From: Dugong dugon
Lineage: Eukaryota; Chordata; Mammalia; Sirenia; Dugongidae
Reading direction: 5' to 3'
Assembly (NCBI GenBank): GCA_030035585.1
Contig: CM057473.1
Location: forward strand, 12,016,501-12,080,500
Length of the DNA: 64,000 bases
The position numbers and the translations under genes are program-made. The notes beneath the pieces were generated by a model that worked only from the letters and a program-made list of their open reading frames with translations, ran no database searches and was not told the origin of the DNA. Shown one piece after another: positions 21,269 through 33,147 of this stretch (the stretch's first letter is position 1; each line of letters opens with the position of its first letter).

Positions 21269-22944
21269 TCATAGTTTTTGGAAACATCTATGTATTTTAT
21301 TTATTTTATTTAATATGTGTCTATTCCCATTAAAAATAAGTATTATAGGCAAGGATTTCTGCTTGTTTTCTTCATAACTAGAAACAGGATCTAAAAGAAT
21401 GCTAACAGGTAGAGAAATTTTGGTCAATATTTGTTGAATGAATCAATGAATGAATGAAAATTTGCTCTTCCAATATAAATGCAGATTAATTTAATCAGAA
21501 AAAGAAGTATGATAAAGGCAATTAGCTTGGAGATAAGGTAAGGTATAATATCTAGTACTAGGATCTAATCAACATACTGGGAAACTCCTAATAAATAGAC
21601 ATTCAATATAAAATTTTAGAAAATCTTGAAATCAACATGGATATGTACAAATGAATTTATTTTATAAAGGAATTTGTTACTACATGATGCAACAGCATTA
21701 TGAACAAAAACAAGTATCATATATGTAACAAAATCAATACAAATAGAGCAAGTAGCCTTTGGGCTTTATTTTGATGTTTTAGCTCTAACAGCTTTATCCT
21801 GAACCATCTGGTTTTTCACCTTGAGTCTCCTCCACTCTGTGCTCACAGTTTGAAAACAAATAGTTACTCTAAGAAAAACTTAACTTTACTAATATTATCA
21901 ATATAAAATAATTTTGAAAATGATTTAATTTAATTGGTTTGCAGATGAAAACTTAGCAGGTTGGGTTAAATGTATGTAAAAAGCATATTTATGCATGTCT
22001 AAATTTATAATCAGTTTGTTCCAATAAATCACCAAAGCATAAAATTTCTCACACAGAATTTTATTTTAATAACTCTCCCAGGTAGTATATATATATTTTT
22101 TCTATTTTTACTGTTAAAGTATTTTTGTTCCAGTTGGCAAATATATTCCATATGATGTGGCTAAGTTATATATTTGCATAAAGTTCATGCATTGCAAGTC
22201 AAAACCATCTTTCAAACTTGTTCCTTTCAAAAGAGCAATACATTGATAGAAATAAGTGATTTTTTGCTCCATCATTCAAACATAATAGGAGAACTGGAAT
22301 GTGTTAAAGACATTCAGTTGAAACATGATTTATAGATCTGTATGAAAATCTACTGATAATGCTACCTCGGTATTATGCCTCTTCACCTTAGTCTTTATTT
22401 TAAGACATACTCCATATTTTAATGAAAAGTAGCATATTCTCATTTCAGTTCTGGAATGGTAATTGTATATTGACATATGAAATATGGTTCCAACCAATAT
22501 CAACTGCAAAAAATTTCTCTGTAAGTGTAGTCTTCCTTAATGAGATAGTGTGCAAGCCTCTGACTGATATAAATGAAATAGAAAAAATAAATATCAAATC
22601 AAAACCTAACACCACAAAATACCCCTTTTTCATACATTATAAACAGAGACAAATTCATGGTTATTTGAAAATACTAGCAAATATTCTTAGTGAGGATCCT
22701 GAGAAACTTATCTATGGATTTAGGAGAGATTCTTATGTCTTCTACACCGTTGCTGTTCTAATAGGATCCCTGTATTTGCTACATCATTCTACCCTTATCT
22801 ATCCTAATTTTCCCCAAGCCATTCTACTAAAGCAACAGAAGCATCTAAGTCTGAAATAAATTGCCCTAAAATAATTATTCTTATATAATCTAATTAAAAA
22901 TGAAAAGATTATTCAAACTTAAGCCAAATTTATTTCACACTTTA
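21269..22944. other. unrecognised stretch with one 145-codon open frame
   Basis: AT-rich DNA. It holds an open frame on the plus strand at 22422-22859, whose translation I do not recognise and which has no supporting exon structure. I treat that frame as chance. No repeat family recognised. Confidence 0.4.
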
Positions 22945-23155
22945 CAGCTGGGACCAACACCATAGATCTCGAGGCAGATTGTCTGGGCTAGAATCTGAGC
23001 TCCGTAATCTACTGGGGCTTAGGAAAATTACATAAATGATAGGTAATGAGAATATTTATCTCATTAGTTTTTTTAGAGAGATAATGAATTAATACATGGA
23101 AAGTGTTTAAAACAGTGCTTGGTATATAGCAAACATCAATAAGTATTAACTGATG
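22945..23155 (+). repeat. MIR SINE, old
   Basis: A diverged MIR, the ancient tRNA-derived SINE shared by all mammals. The order is right: a B-box-like 'gggctagaatctgagctc', a 'gataatgaattaatacatgg' core, and the 3' segment 'aaaacagtgcttggtatatag' followed by 'caataagtatta'. Confidence 0.75.
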
Positions 23156-23339
23156 CTCTCCTTTATCTTATATTTCCAGTAGACTTTTTTAAACTTGCAA
23201 ATTTTTCTGAAATAATGCTGACTATTGCCTCCATAGAAAATAAATGTTTGTTCTATTAGAACTTTCACTAATAATCATTGCTGTGCTGGGATACGCAATT
23301 CTCATGGGAAGAAAGAGGTGGGGTACTTTACCCAGCTTT

Positions 23340-23755
23340 ATGATGATAATCCACCACTCATCTGTCAGTTTGTCCTACGCTGGTTGTTTGGGTGTTGCTA
23401 TGGTGCCGGAAACTATGCCACCAGTATTTCAGATAACACCAGGGCCACCTATAGTAGACAGGTTTCAGTGGTGCTTCCAGATTCAGACAGACTAGGAAGA
23501 AAGGCCTGGAAATCTATGTCCAAAAATTAGCCAATGAAAATCCTGTGGATCACAAGAGAATATAGTCCAATACAGTGCTGCAAGATGAGCTTCCTAGACT
23601 GGAAGGCACTCGAAACATACAGTGGTCACAACAACGGACTTGAGTGTATCAAGGATCCTGAAGATGCCACAGGAACCAGAAATGTTTTGTTCTGTTGTAC
23701 ATGGGGTCACCATGAGTCAGAACCAGCTTGAAGGCAGCTAACGACCATGATGATA
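23340..23755 (+). mobile_element. internally deleted RTE element (5' leader joined to 3' end)
   Basis: The first part (23349 to about 23610) matches the RTE 5' leader and the last part (about 23640-23746) matches the RTE 3' end and tail, with all coding sequence between them gone. Both ends carry the 9-bp duplication ATGATGATA (23340-23348 and 23747-23755), so the shortened element inserted as such. A second copy at 40740 has the same junction. It is non-coding and must use proteins in trans. Confidence 0.88.
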
Positions 23756-23990
23756 TTATTCCTCTTTAGGGTAATGGGAAGGGAATGTAGTGAAGGATGT
23801 TCAGTGCTGATTATAAAGAATTAAACTGCTAATATTTTTAGATTCAGATTATTAGAAATACAAATATGAGAAACATTTTTTTCTGGGTACTTTAAGTGTG
23901 TTAAAACAAACAAACAAAAACAAGTTAGATTAAGGCCATATTTCATTTACTCAATCTTGTTTTCCTCTTTATTTAAAATATTTTACATGT

Positions 23991-24248
23991 TAACTTACGA
24001 GGCATTCACCCTTCAGTGGTAGAATTCTTGCCTTGCATGCAGAAGACCCTGATTGATTCCCAGCCAACATACCTCGTGTGCAGCCACCACGCTGTAACTG
24101 GAGGCTTGTGTGTTGTTACGATGCTAACCTGCAGTGTCTCTTGGGGATGGAGCAGGACCAGAAAGCTGTTTGTTCCATTGTACACGAGGTCACCATGAGC
24201 TGGGGGCCTACTTCATGCCAGCAACAACAACAAGACACTAACTTATCA
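23991..24248 (+). repeat. tRNA-Gly-headed RTE-tailed SINE
   Basis: The head (about 24001-24070) reads like tRNA-Gly: 'cttcagtggtagaattcttg' covers the A box and 'gattgattcccagcc' the B box. The body resembles the RTE 5' leader, shortened. The tail 'gaggtcaccatgagc' plus 'gcaacaacaacaag' is of RTE type. An 8-bp duplication, TAACTTAC/TAACTTAT, flanks it. Related copies are at 28291 and 63602. Confidence 0.82.
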
Positions 24249-24381
24249 TAAGAAGTTGAACAGGAATTAGGGGTAAAGGCCTTTCACTACCATAACTCTG
24301 TTTTAATAATATCTAATAACTAATCCATCATAATGTATTCCCACATCTATTTTGCTTTGAGTTTTTATTGCTGATCCTCTT

Positions 24382-24559
24382 TACACTCCATAGAAACCCA
24401 TTGCCATTGAGTCGATTTCGACTCACAGCAACCTTATAGGGCAGAGCAGAACTGCTCCCTACTGTTTCTAGGGGGTGGCTGGTGGATTCAAACTGCCCAT
24501 CTTTTGGTAAGCAGCCATAGCTCTTAACCACTTTGCCACAAGGGCTCCTATACTCCATA
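24382..24559 (-). repeat. AfroSINE with target-site duplication
   Basis: Minus-strand AfroSINE (24393-24548) with the duplication TACACTCCATA/TATACTCCATA at 24382-24392 and 24549-24559. The RTE-like 3' end is seen as 'gtcgatttcgactcac' at left and the tRNA-like head at right. Confidence 0.93.
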
Positions 24560-25002
24560 TATGCATGGTAAATTAAAATATGATTAAGGAAATTAATACA
24601 TTATTTATGGTATGTGATAAAAATGTATTTCCAAATTCACTTATGCTTTTTTGTAGCACTTGTTCTATGCAATTTTTTAAATTTGTTATGTAGTCAAAGT
24701 TCCCAATAATTTTCTTTGAGGCTTCTTGATCCTTTATCTTGGTATAATAACCTTTTCCTACTAAAATATATTCTCCACTTATGTTTTTATTTTATATTAT
24801 TTTTCACTTCATACCTACTAATTATGTGGACTAACATTTGGTATAAGAATCGATACAAACATCCATATATTTGTTAAAAAAAATTTAAAGCGTAGAGAGA
24901 ACTATCATTTTCCATTCTCCACCTTATTTCTGAATCATTGAGGAATATATTTTGGAGTCATTGGGTCTGGAATTGGTGGAGTAGGCAAGCAATAGAAAAG
25001 AT
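24560..25002. other. unrecognised AT-rich stretch
   Basis: About 440 bp between two AfroSINEs. Nothing recognised. Confidence 0.5.
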
Positions 25003-25193
25003 GTAATCAGTTCCAAAAAAACCTGTTGCCACCCAGTCGATTCCAATTCATAGCGACCCTACAGCAACCCTATAGGACTGAGTAGAACTGCCCCATAGAG
25101 TTTCCAAGGAGCAGCTGGTAGATTCAAACTGCTGACCTTTTGGCTAGCAGCTTTAGCTCTTAACCACTGGGCCACAAGGGCTTGGTAACCAGT
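25003..25193 (-). repeat. AfroSINE with target-site duplication
   Basis: Minus-strand copy (25012-25184), flanked by GTAATCAGT/GTAACCAGT. A short internal repeat of 'gcgaccctacagcaaccctata' type near 25058 shows a small local duplication within this copy. Confidence 0.92.
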
Positions 25194-26621
25194 GCACTAC
25201 ATTTTTGTTTTTGTTTTTTTGGTAGTTGCTCATTCTGAGGAACACATATCTCTGCCCACTCTGGAGTAGTGAAAACTGAGAGTCCTCCTTTGCTGATATA
25301 GGGATATAATCGTAGAATCAGGCTTAGGCCAGTATTCATGCAAGCTTCAAGAGACTAAATTTTAGAGGGGATAAATTTGCCTTATTTTGGGGGGAAAAAA
25401 AAACTTGGAAAAAATATAGGGGTATAGAGTTTATGAAACCAGTATAAATTGGATCCCTGTGTTCTGTTTACCTAGATATCCATTCACTCACTTCATTGAA
25501 GTTTTCCCTCAAGGCTCAAATGTGGTAGGATACCCAGGATGTTTACCAAACTTAATTTTTCTAAATACTAGGTAATCTCAAGATTGCATTTAACTTCTGA
25601 CGTTTTAATCCTCTTTTTGAATTGATCCCATCTCTCTGTTTGTGAATGCAGTGGAACAGCCTGCTTTCATGTACATCTTATCATAGAGAAGGTATTCCAG
25701 AGAGAAAATATGAATTCTGATTTTCTAGAATCCATAAAATGTTTAACATAGCTCCTATGCTACTTATGCTTACTTTATTTTTAAAATATCTTCACACTAG
25801 ACTTCATTACACACATACACACACACACCCAAAATTTTCCTTTGTAAATTTGGACTGAATTTATAAGACACTATTTCCATCAGAAAATATCCATTCTTTA
25901 AACCACCATTTTCTGAAGTGTTCACGTTAGAACTCTGCCATCTTGATCTCCTGTAGTTAGAATGTTCTCTCCTGATAACCCCTGTGACTCAGGTTATAAT
26001 AGGCAGATTCCTGTTTCTAGATTATTCTTCCTTGAAGGAGGATTACCTGGATATAATTTTTGGCATAGAAACTATAAAATAATTTATCACACTGATCAAT
26101 TCTTGAATTCTGTATCTGGAATATTTTGTCTCTACTTAGAAGTATTCCAAAATGAAATACAGGGCAGAAAAAAAAATAAAATAAAACAAGCAATTTCTCT
26201 CTTCAAAATCTCTACTCTTCAGATGTTCAATAGATACGGGATTATGTGTTGTCTTCCCTTTGACTAGAATAAGTCCATCGTCTTTAGAGGCTCATTAAGC
26301 TTCTCCATTTATACTGCCAGATATATCCCAGGCTTAAGGTTGAAAGAGAATCTACAACAATAACTCATTTGCAAATTGTCACACAAGCGGAATTTTGCTA
26401 CAGTAAATTATGGAATTGGTGAAGTATCTTAATTGTACAAGTTTTAAAAATACTAAGTTAAATACTGCATACTAAAAACAAAGAAAGTTTTAATCATATT
26501 ATTGGTTATTAAAAATATTTGGGAGTTCTAAAGTTGGGGCAAAATTAGCATTTCTGGTGGTGTTTTAAATCAGGAAGAAAATCTACAGTGAGAGAAATAT
26601 CTCATGCCTCAGAGTAGCCTG
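25194..26621. other. unrecognised stretch with (CA)n
   Basis: About 1.4 kb. A short (CA)n tract lies at about 25810-25829. An open frame at 25962-26267 encodes nothing that I recognise. Confidence 0.45.
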
Positions 26622-26832
26622 TTGTGGTTGTTGTATGCTGTCGAGTCAATTCCTACTTACGGCAACCCCATGTGGCAGAATAGAACTACCCCAGAGAGTT
26701 CCCTGGCTGGAATCTTTCTTTACAGGAGCAGATTGCAAGTTCTTTTCTCCTGCAAAGTTGCTAGTGGGTTCAAATCACAGACCTATCGGTTAGCAGCTGA
26801 GTGTTTAACTATTGCACAATAAGAGCTCCTTA
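26622..26832 (-). repeat. AfroSINE, long variant
   Basis: Minus strand. It differs from the short form by an insertion in the middle: between 'cagagagttccctgg' and the B-box region there is an extra block, 'aatctttctttacaggagcag', absent from copies such as 24393. The same kind of extra block is present at 35271 and 58934. Confidence 0.88.
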
Positions 26833-27879
26833 GATATAGTCTAGGGCCTCTAATATGTTAATCTACATGCACGTTAGTTAATGAAAACTAGCATGCATCT
26901 TTTAAGCCTTGCCTTTGCGACTCTCCTAAGCTTCATCGTGAATGATGAAGGATTCCTTGTATGACTTTAATCATCTGGATCAGCATATGAATGTTTCTGG
27001 CTATCTTCAGTTTTACAGGAGAAAATAAGATGAGCAGGGAATTGGATGATAATATTCTGATTGTCAAATGTAAATTTTTAACTTCCTTACTTCTGTCTCT
27101 AATTAACCACCAGAAATCCACACAATTATTACCAGTCTCTTTACTAGGAAAAAAGGAGTTTCACATCCATTCTCCTGATTGGGTAAAATGATAAAAAGGA
27201 AGATAGAGGGGATCTTTAAATAGAAATCCTATAAATCCGTTATATCTGTGGATGTATATGCTTAGGATAATGGAAATACTGAAGTGAATACTCAAATGAG
27301 TCAGGTTCTGTAACCATTTAAGACACTCCCTGGGAGCTAGTTAGGTATTTTTGGAACCTAGTTTACAATTTTCAGGCTATGTTGAACTATTTAGTACTCT
27401 GACACATGGTTTAGTTAAATAATGACCTAAGGGCCTGAGATATTTTTAAAAATGGCCTACAACTTCCCATGGTATTAAATACATCTTTAGGGAGACTCTT
27501 AAACACAAAAAAAGATCTAAAATAAGTTGAATTAGGGTTATATTTTTCAGTCATGCTATTTTCTCCTAAAAATAACATTTTATTTTTCAGTGGCATGGAA
27601 ATGAGCCAGTAGCCTTTTTTGCATATTGACATTTTATGTTTAAATCAAACTTCATATTTTGTTTTCATGTGAATAAATCCAATTAATAAAACCCATTCCA
27701 AGATCATTTTCCTTGCTACTTTAAAAAATCTTGAAGATTTCCTAGAACCCATTACAAATCTTCACGATTTTAACTTTTTTCTGGAGCTTAAAATGTTCCC
27801 AGTGCCTTACCAAGATTAGCTTTATGGTATTCATGAAATGGCACATAACGATCAATAAACGTTTGGCTCACAGATGTAG
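26833..27879. other. unrecognised AT-rich stretch
   Basis: About 1 kb without recognised repeat or exon. Confidence 0.5.
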
Positions 27880-28125
27880 AGCTAATGAAGTAGTGGTTAA
27901 TGCAGTGTCAGACAGTGAGGGTTTCAGTTCCAGATCTGCCAATTACAGCTCTGTGCTTTGTTGTTTAGACAATTTATATCTTTTTTCCTCATCTATAAAT
28001 ACTGACATACTAAGTGTAAGCACGACAAGGTCTATTGTGAGGATTAAATGAGTAAGTATATGTACAGCACATAGAAGAGTGCCTGGGCAATAATAAACTC
28101 TATAAAATATTTGTTACTACTATTA
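27880..28125 (+). repeat. MIR SINE, nearly complete
   Basis: Good MIR order: tRNA-like head 'gaagtagtggttaatgc' and 'gggtttcagttccagatctg', then 'tcctcatctataaatac', then 'gaggattaaatgagtaag', then 'agagtgcctgggcaataata'. Old, shared by mammals, non-coding. Confidence 0.9.
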
Positions 28126-28290
28126 GTATTTAGTGAAACAAACAATTAAAAAATAGGAATAATTTTTCTGAGAAAACTATCCATTTAAGCAGTCATGATA
28201 AACAGGTTAGAAGCAAATGGTTTCATCATCTGAACTGCTAGTCCCATGCTTCTACAAGAAAGTTATTTATTGCACCTGTGTATGATTTGG

Positions 28291-28640
28291 TTGTTGGTGG
28301 TTCAGTAGTATATATGTCACCTTCCATTTGAAACACTCTTGTTCTATTTTCAGCCAGTACATCTCATATATAGCCACCACCCATGTGTCAGAGACTTTTG
28401 TGTTGCTGTGATTCTGAACACGTTTCAGCAGAGCTTTTGGACTAAGATGGCCTAGGAAGAAAGGCCAGGTGATCTACTTCCAAACATTAGCCAGTGAAAA
28501 CCCTATGGATCACAATGGTCTGATCCCCAACTAATCATGTGGATGGTCCAGGACTGGGTAGCATTTCCTTCCTTTGCTTCCTTTGTGCATAGGGTCTGCA
28601 TGAGTTGGGGGCCAACTCAATGTACCCTAACAACGACAAC
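28291..28640 (+). repeat. tRNA-Gly-headed RTE-tailed SINE
   Basis: The head 'ttggtggttcagtagta' matches the tRNA-Gly A-box region, and the B box is degraded ('attttcagccagta'). Next comes the RTE leader segment 'gactaagatggcctaggaag' and 'ccagtgaaaaccctatgg', then the tail block with 'gggtctgcatgagttg' and 'ctaacaacgacaac'. Same layout as 63602. Confidence 0.82.
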
Positions 28641-29121
28641 GTATGAACTGAGAGCATTACACAACTCTTTTAAAAAAAGTTATACAACTCTTTTACCTAT
28701 ACAACTATATATATATATATACATACACTACTGTATTTAGTTTTCAAAATACATAAAGCTTTTATTTAAGATAAAATCTAATATGAATTATGTATAATCA
28801 TCTATTGAAATTATTATACAATCATTGAATTATTTGCACACATTTTAATAATGTCAAAATAATTGCTCTTAAATATTTTAAAGAAGAATTTTATAAACTA
28901 AAGAATAGAAAAAAACTGTTACATTTTAAAATTATGGACTTACTCTGTAAAATAGCAATAGTCTGAAAATATTGGTGAAGAGGTGAAATAGAAAAGTGGA
29001 TGTTAAGAACAAAAAATATTTAGATAATACACTGGATGAGTAGTGCCACCCTTATGTTCCATTAAATATAAATACTATTTTAAGAAATACAAGAGAAAAT
29101 ATCATCTCAAGAATAGATATA
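28641..29121. other. AT-rich stretch with TA microsatellite
   Basis: A (TA)n tract lies at about 28705-28722. The rest is plain AT-rich DNA. Confidence 0.5.
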
Positions 29122-29273
29122 TACTGTATTTTTATGCAAATAACAGGTGTGTTATTTGTTTTTTTGCCAACCTTGCAACCCCCTCACATATTATTTTCCT
29201 AGGCATGCAATGCAGCATTATAAGTGTGGGTGTATTATTTACGTGGGCATGTTATTTGAGAAAAAGTACTGTG
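29122..29273. repeat. possible MITE-like element with inverted ends
   Basis: The left end 'actgtatttttatgcaaata' is an imperfect inverted copy of the right end (29251-29273, ending 'gaaaaagtactgt'), spanning about 152 bp. Motifs containing 'gttattt' recur inside. The ends and size fit a small non-autonomous DNA transposon, but I cannot name the family and the flanking duplication (TA?) is ambiguous. Confidence 0.4.
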
Positions 29274-29933
29274 TACAAAATTTCATTATGTATTAAACAA
29301 CTAAGACATCTTCAACATATTCTATGAAACACAAACCATGTTTTTGTCCAAAATAAAAAGACACCAAATAATAATGAACAAATAAAAATTACTATTTAAA
29401 AATTTAAAAAGTATCTTGTACAAGTTCTTTGCTTACAGGATGTTTCAGAACAAATTATAAATTATGTTAAAAGTATCAGTAATGAAAATAGCACAAAACG
29501 GAACTCATGGGTTATAGCCAATGGTAAAAAGAAAATTTATATTCTTGTATAGTCTTTAAAAGAATGAATGCATAAAATTATTAAGCATTAATCTAAAGAG
29601 TAGAAAAAACAGTGCAATGTGAACAAATTAAGCATACATAAATTTAGAAATTAATTGGCAGTCTGACAAACAGTACACACAACAATAACACCCATTTTTC
29701 CTTAGACAATGAATTTAATGTAATGAACTTATTAAATGAGGGATTGAATCTAAGTTAGTTAAAGAGGGCTATCATCATATAGATTCAATGGATTAGTAGT
29801 TTCATTGAGGTCACAGGTATGTGGATGTTTGCAGCTGTTTCTTCTCATTTTGAGTTGTGCCTTCTCTGCAGAATAAAATCCCAACAGCTTTACTCCATCC
29901 ACGTCATTAAGGTGGACTCTACTTTGAATCTCT
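29274..29933. other. unrecognised AT-rich stretch
   Basis: About 660 bp, nothing recognised. Confidence 0.5.
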
Positions 29934-30226
29934 AAGTTTGTCTTAACTGTTGTGGCTTGCATGTTGCTGTGATGCTCAAGCTATGCCACCAGTATTTCAA
30001 TACCAGCAGAGTCATTCATGCTGGACAGGTTTCAGGGGAGCTTTCAGGTTTCAGGGACATGCTAGGAAGAAGCACGTGGAGGTCTACTTCTGAAAATATT
30101 GGCCCGTGAAGACTTTATCAATAGCAGCAGAACATTGTCTGACAGTGCCGGAGGATGAGCCCCTCAGGCTGGAAGGCACTCAAAGTACAACTGAGGAAGA
30201 GCCTCTTCCTCCAGGAAGGTAGAGGC
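29934..30226 (+). mobile_element. RTE 5' leader fragment
   Basis: Matches the RTE leader seen at 23349 and 40740 and continues into the part seen at 3840-3950 ('gcagaacattgtctgac', 'gatgagcccctcagg', 'aggaagagcctcttcct'). It stops before the endonuclease region, so it is a 3'-truncated piece. Confidence 0.85.
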
Positions 30227-30364
30227 TGTTTATGTTTTGTTTAGTAAAATAAACTTATTCATGGCCACAAAATTACCCAACATAGACAGACCTATTTATT
30301 TGATTGTTTATTTACTTACTTAGTTATTGATTTATTGATTGACTAATATGAATATGCTGCATCT
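30227..30364. other. AT-rich filler between two RTE-related pieces
   Basis: T-rich sequence with repeated 'ttattgatt'-like words. Origin unknown. Confidence 0.4.
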
Positions 30365-30471
30365 GCTTTCAACAGATCATGGCCTTGAAAACCCCATTGA
30401 GAAGTTCTACTTTACACTCACGGGGTCTCCATGACTCATAATCAACCTGACAGCAACTAACAACTACAACA
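30365..30471 (+). repeat. SINE 3' part with RTE-type tail (hybrid)
   Basis: The left part 'ggccttgaaaaccccattga' and 'agttctacttta' resembles the AfroSINE body. The end 'cagcaactaacaactacaac' is of RTE type, not the 'gcaatgggtttgg' end of AfroSINE. It has no tRNA head. Confidence 0.6.
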
Positions 30472-32279
30472 GCATTAGCATAATTATTATAGGACACACA
30501 GTTATACATTTATTACAGCATAATAAAATAATATAGGTAAATTAATTCATATATGCTAAAATAAAATATCATGGCATGATAAATATAATATAGCAATGAT
30601 TGTAATATAGAATGGCTGTTCCATCCATCAAAAGGGTGGATTCCAGAGGAAGAATGCCTTATATATACTTTTAACAACTTTATTTTAGTAAATGGGATCT
30701 TGTTAGGATATGTCATTTAAGTTCTTATTTAAATTAGTTTAATTGTATTGTCAAGTCCCATTAAAAAGACCCCTTCACTCATCCATCATTATCTCTTGCC
30801 ACAGAGATTACTGTTGCTCTAGTTTGCAAGATCCATTCAGCACTGGGTGCTAAATTCTAAGGTCTGTGCTCTAAATTTAAGGCTGGGAGTTGAGCCTCTA
30901 TGTGTTGGTAAAAGTTGCAACCGGCTCTAGAGGAAAAAGAAACATATTTGTGTCTTTTGCTGATTCCCGTGGTGCAAATATTACCCCCATGGACAATTTC
31001 AAGGTACAAAAGTGACTTAACTGAATATGGAGTTTGGGCAGAGATGAGGAAAACTGTGTATTTCCTTTGTTTTAAATACATTTTAATTAAGTCCGTACAA
31101 TTTAATTTTTAATAATAGTTGTTTAATAGAGACTAATTCTAGCACATGCCTGGCCCAAGCTATGCAGCGTCCTTCCTGTCCTGGTCCTGCCAACTCTTCA
31201 GTTATCATGGAGCATACTTCAAAAGAAATGCCAGCTTGGCTTCTCCACTTCTTGCCAATTGCCTTTCCCCTTTCCCTCATTTTATAATCTCTTGTAGGAC
31301 CATTGGATTTAGAAATCAAAAGTCAGGAAACAAGTGACTATAAAGAACTCCTCTGTTTAATCCTGTAATATCAGCCTACCTTGAGGCAATGGAGCACAGA
31401 AGTGCCTGACTGTTTTCTCTTGTGTTTGTGCCATGTTGATAACAGGGAATCTTGATAGAGTTAACTTGACCAATGTTTACCGACAAGTTTTACACTCTGA
31501 TAATTTTTTTTTTTATTATTGATTCTGTTACTCTAGCAGACGTTAATCTATGAGATAGTGAGAGGTCTCTGGAAAATTAGAGTTTTGGTTTGTTTTTTTT
31601 TAATTGAACTAACTGCCCATTCTGAAGCCTATTTTTTTTTGTCGTTTGTATACAGCTTTATCTTATTTACTAAACAGCAAATGACCACTTTCTGGCATTC
31701 AGGTACTTAAAGCACAGCCAGGAAATGAATGAAAACAGCAGTTGAAGGCCAGAAAGAAATAAATACCCTGGGCATGGCAATTACTTTTTGTTGTTTGATC
31801 AAATAGTAGATTTCTGTGCTGATTATATTGTGCATCTGGACAGGCACAAACCTTACTCTTCTAAGGTAGTGCTGCCAGCATAGAGAAAAATAAGGGTTTG
31901 CAAATGTGAAAATGATTAAGACATCTTTCCAACTCACTTTTAATTGTGGTGGAAAGAAAAGCTTCTGAAATTACCAGCTGCAATAGTAATGTACAAAATA
32001 TCACCCTACTTTTGCATAATCTATACATGATTTACCTAAACCCCATTCTTCTCATTCCTACACATGAATTTTCCTTAATGTCCACCTTGAGACATTTCCT
32101 GATTCTACTGACCTCATTGCTGTTGGGAATTACATTTGGACAGCACATATTCCATTTATTTTCTAAATATCATTTTTAATTTTATCTTAAAAAATTTGTA
32201 TGACTTCTTAATTATGTGTAGCATTCTATTACTTATGGAAAATGTGGTTCAGAAATTAAAAATATATCTTTCAAATACT
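30472..32279. other. unrecognised stretch
   Basis: About 1.8 kb of AT-rich sequence, with T runs near 31506 and 31590. Short open frames are unsupported. No repeat or exon recognised. Confidence 0.45.
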
Positions 32280-33147
32280 TTTTTATAGAAAGTTTATTGT
32301 GGTAAAATATAAAATAACATAAAATTTGTTATTTTAACCATTTTTTAAGTGTACAATTCGGTAGTATTTGTTACATTTACATTGTTATGCACCCATAACA
32401 ACTATCGAATCTCACAACTTTTTCTTCACCCCAAACAGAAGCTCTGTACTCAAATAATAACTCCAAACCTCCCTCTCCAACATTCTGGTAACTTCTAATA
32501 TGCTTTCTATCTCTGTGAATTTGCCTATTCTTGATATTTCATATAATGGGAATAATACAATATTTGTCCTTTTATGTCTGGCTTATTTCATTTAGCACGC
32601 TTTGCAAAATCAATTCATATTGTACTTGTTGCATGAAAAAGCTGTCCTGTGTCTGGTCCTTCTTCCCCAGCTGTTGTGCGGGGTTTTTGTTTTGTGTGGT
32701 ATATTGCTCCCTCCTCTAGTAAGAGAAAATGTAGTCTGGGTTGGAAGAGTTCATGAATCAGAACTTCATTCTTTTTTTATGGCTGAATAATATTCCATTG
32801 TATGTACATATCACATTTTGTTTATCAATTCATTTCTTAATGGATACTACTTGGGTTGTTTCCAAATTTTGGCTATTGGGAATAATGTTACAATGAACAT
32901 TAGCATACAAGAATCTGTTTTCAGGACATACTTTTTCAGCCTTTTGTGGATATACATATGACTGCAATTCCTGGGTCATATGATAATTTTATAATTAACT
33001 TTTTAAGGAACTACCAGACTGTTTACCACAACAGCTGCATTGTTTTATGTTTCTACCAGCAATGGGCAAGAGTTCTGATTTATCTACTTTCTTGCCAACA
33101 CTTGCTATTTCTTTTCTTTTTTTTTTCTTATAATAGCCATCCTAGTA
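32280..33147 (-). mobile_element. old L1 (L1M-type) 3' ORF2 fragment, antisense
   Basis: The plus strand shows the reverse complement of the widespread L1 ORF2 C-terminal region: 'atggctgaataatattccat' (32779), 'ttgggttgtttccaaatttt' (about 32851), 'cctgggtcatatgataattt' (32970) and 'cttgccaacacttgctattt' (33091). It is strongly diverged and so older than the L1 at 7338. It is interrupted by a 120-bp insert at 32638. Confidence 0.88.
32638..32757. other. 120-bp foreign insert in the old L1
   Basis: L1 similarity breaks after 32637 and resumes after 32757. The word CATGAA occurs at both edges (32632-32637 and 32752-32757), which could be a 6-bp duplication. The insert has a GC-richer centre ('ttccccagctgttgtgcggg') and matches no family that I know. 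Confidence 0.55.

Noticed and set aside
24001..24070. A functional tRNA-Gly gene
   Set aside because: The acceptor stem does not pair and the sequence runs on into the RTE-derived body, so it is a SINE head. The same holds for 63605-63675.
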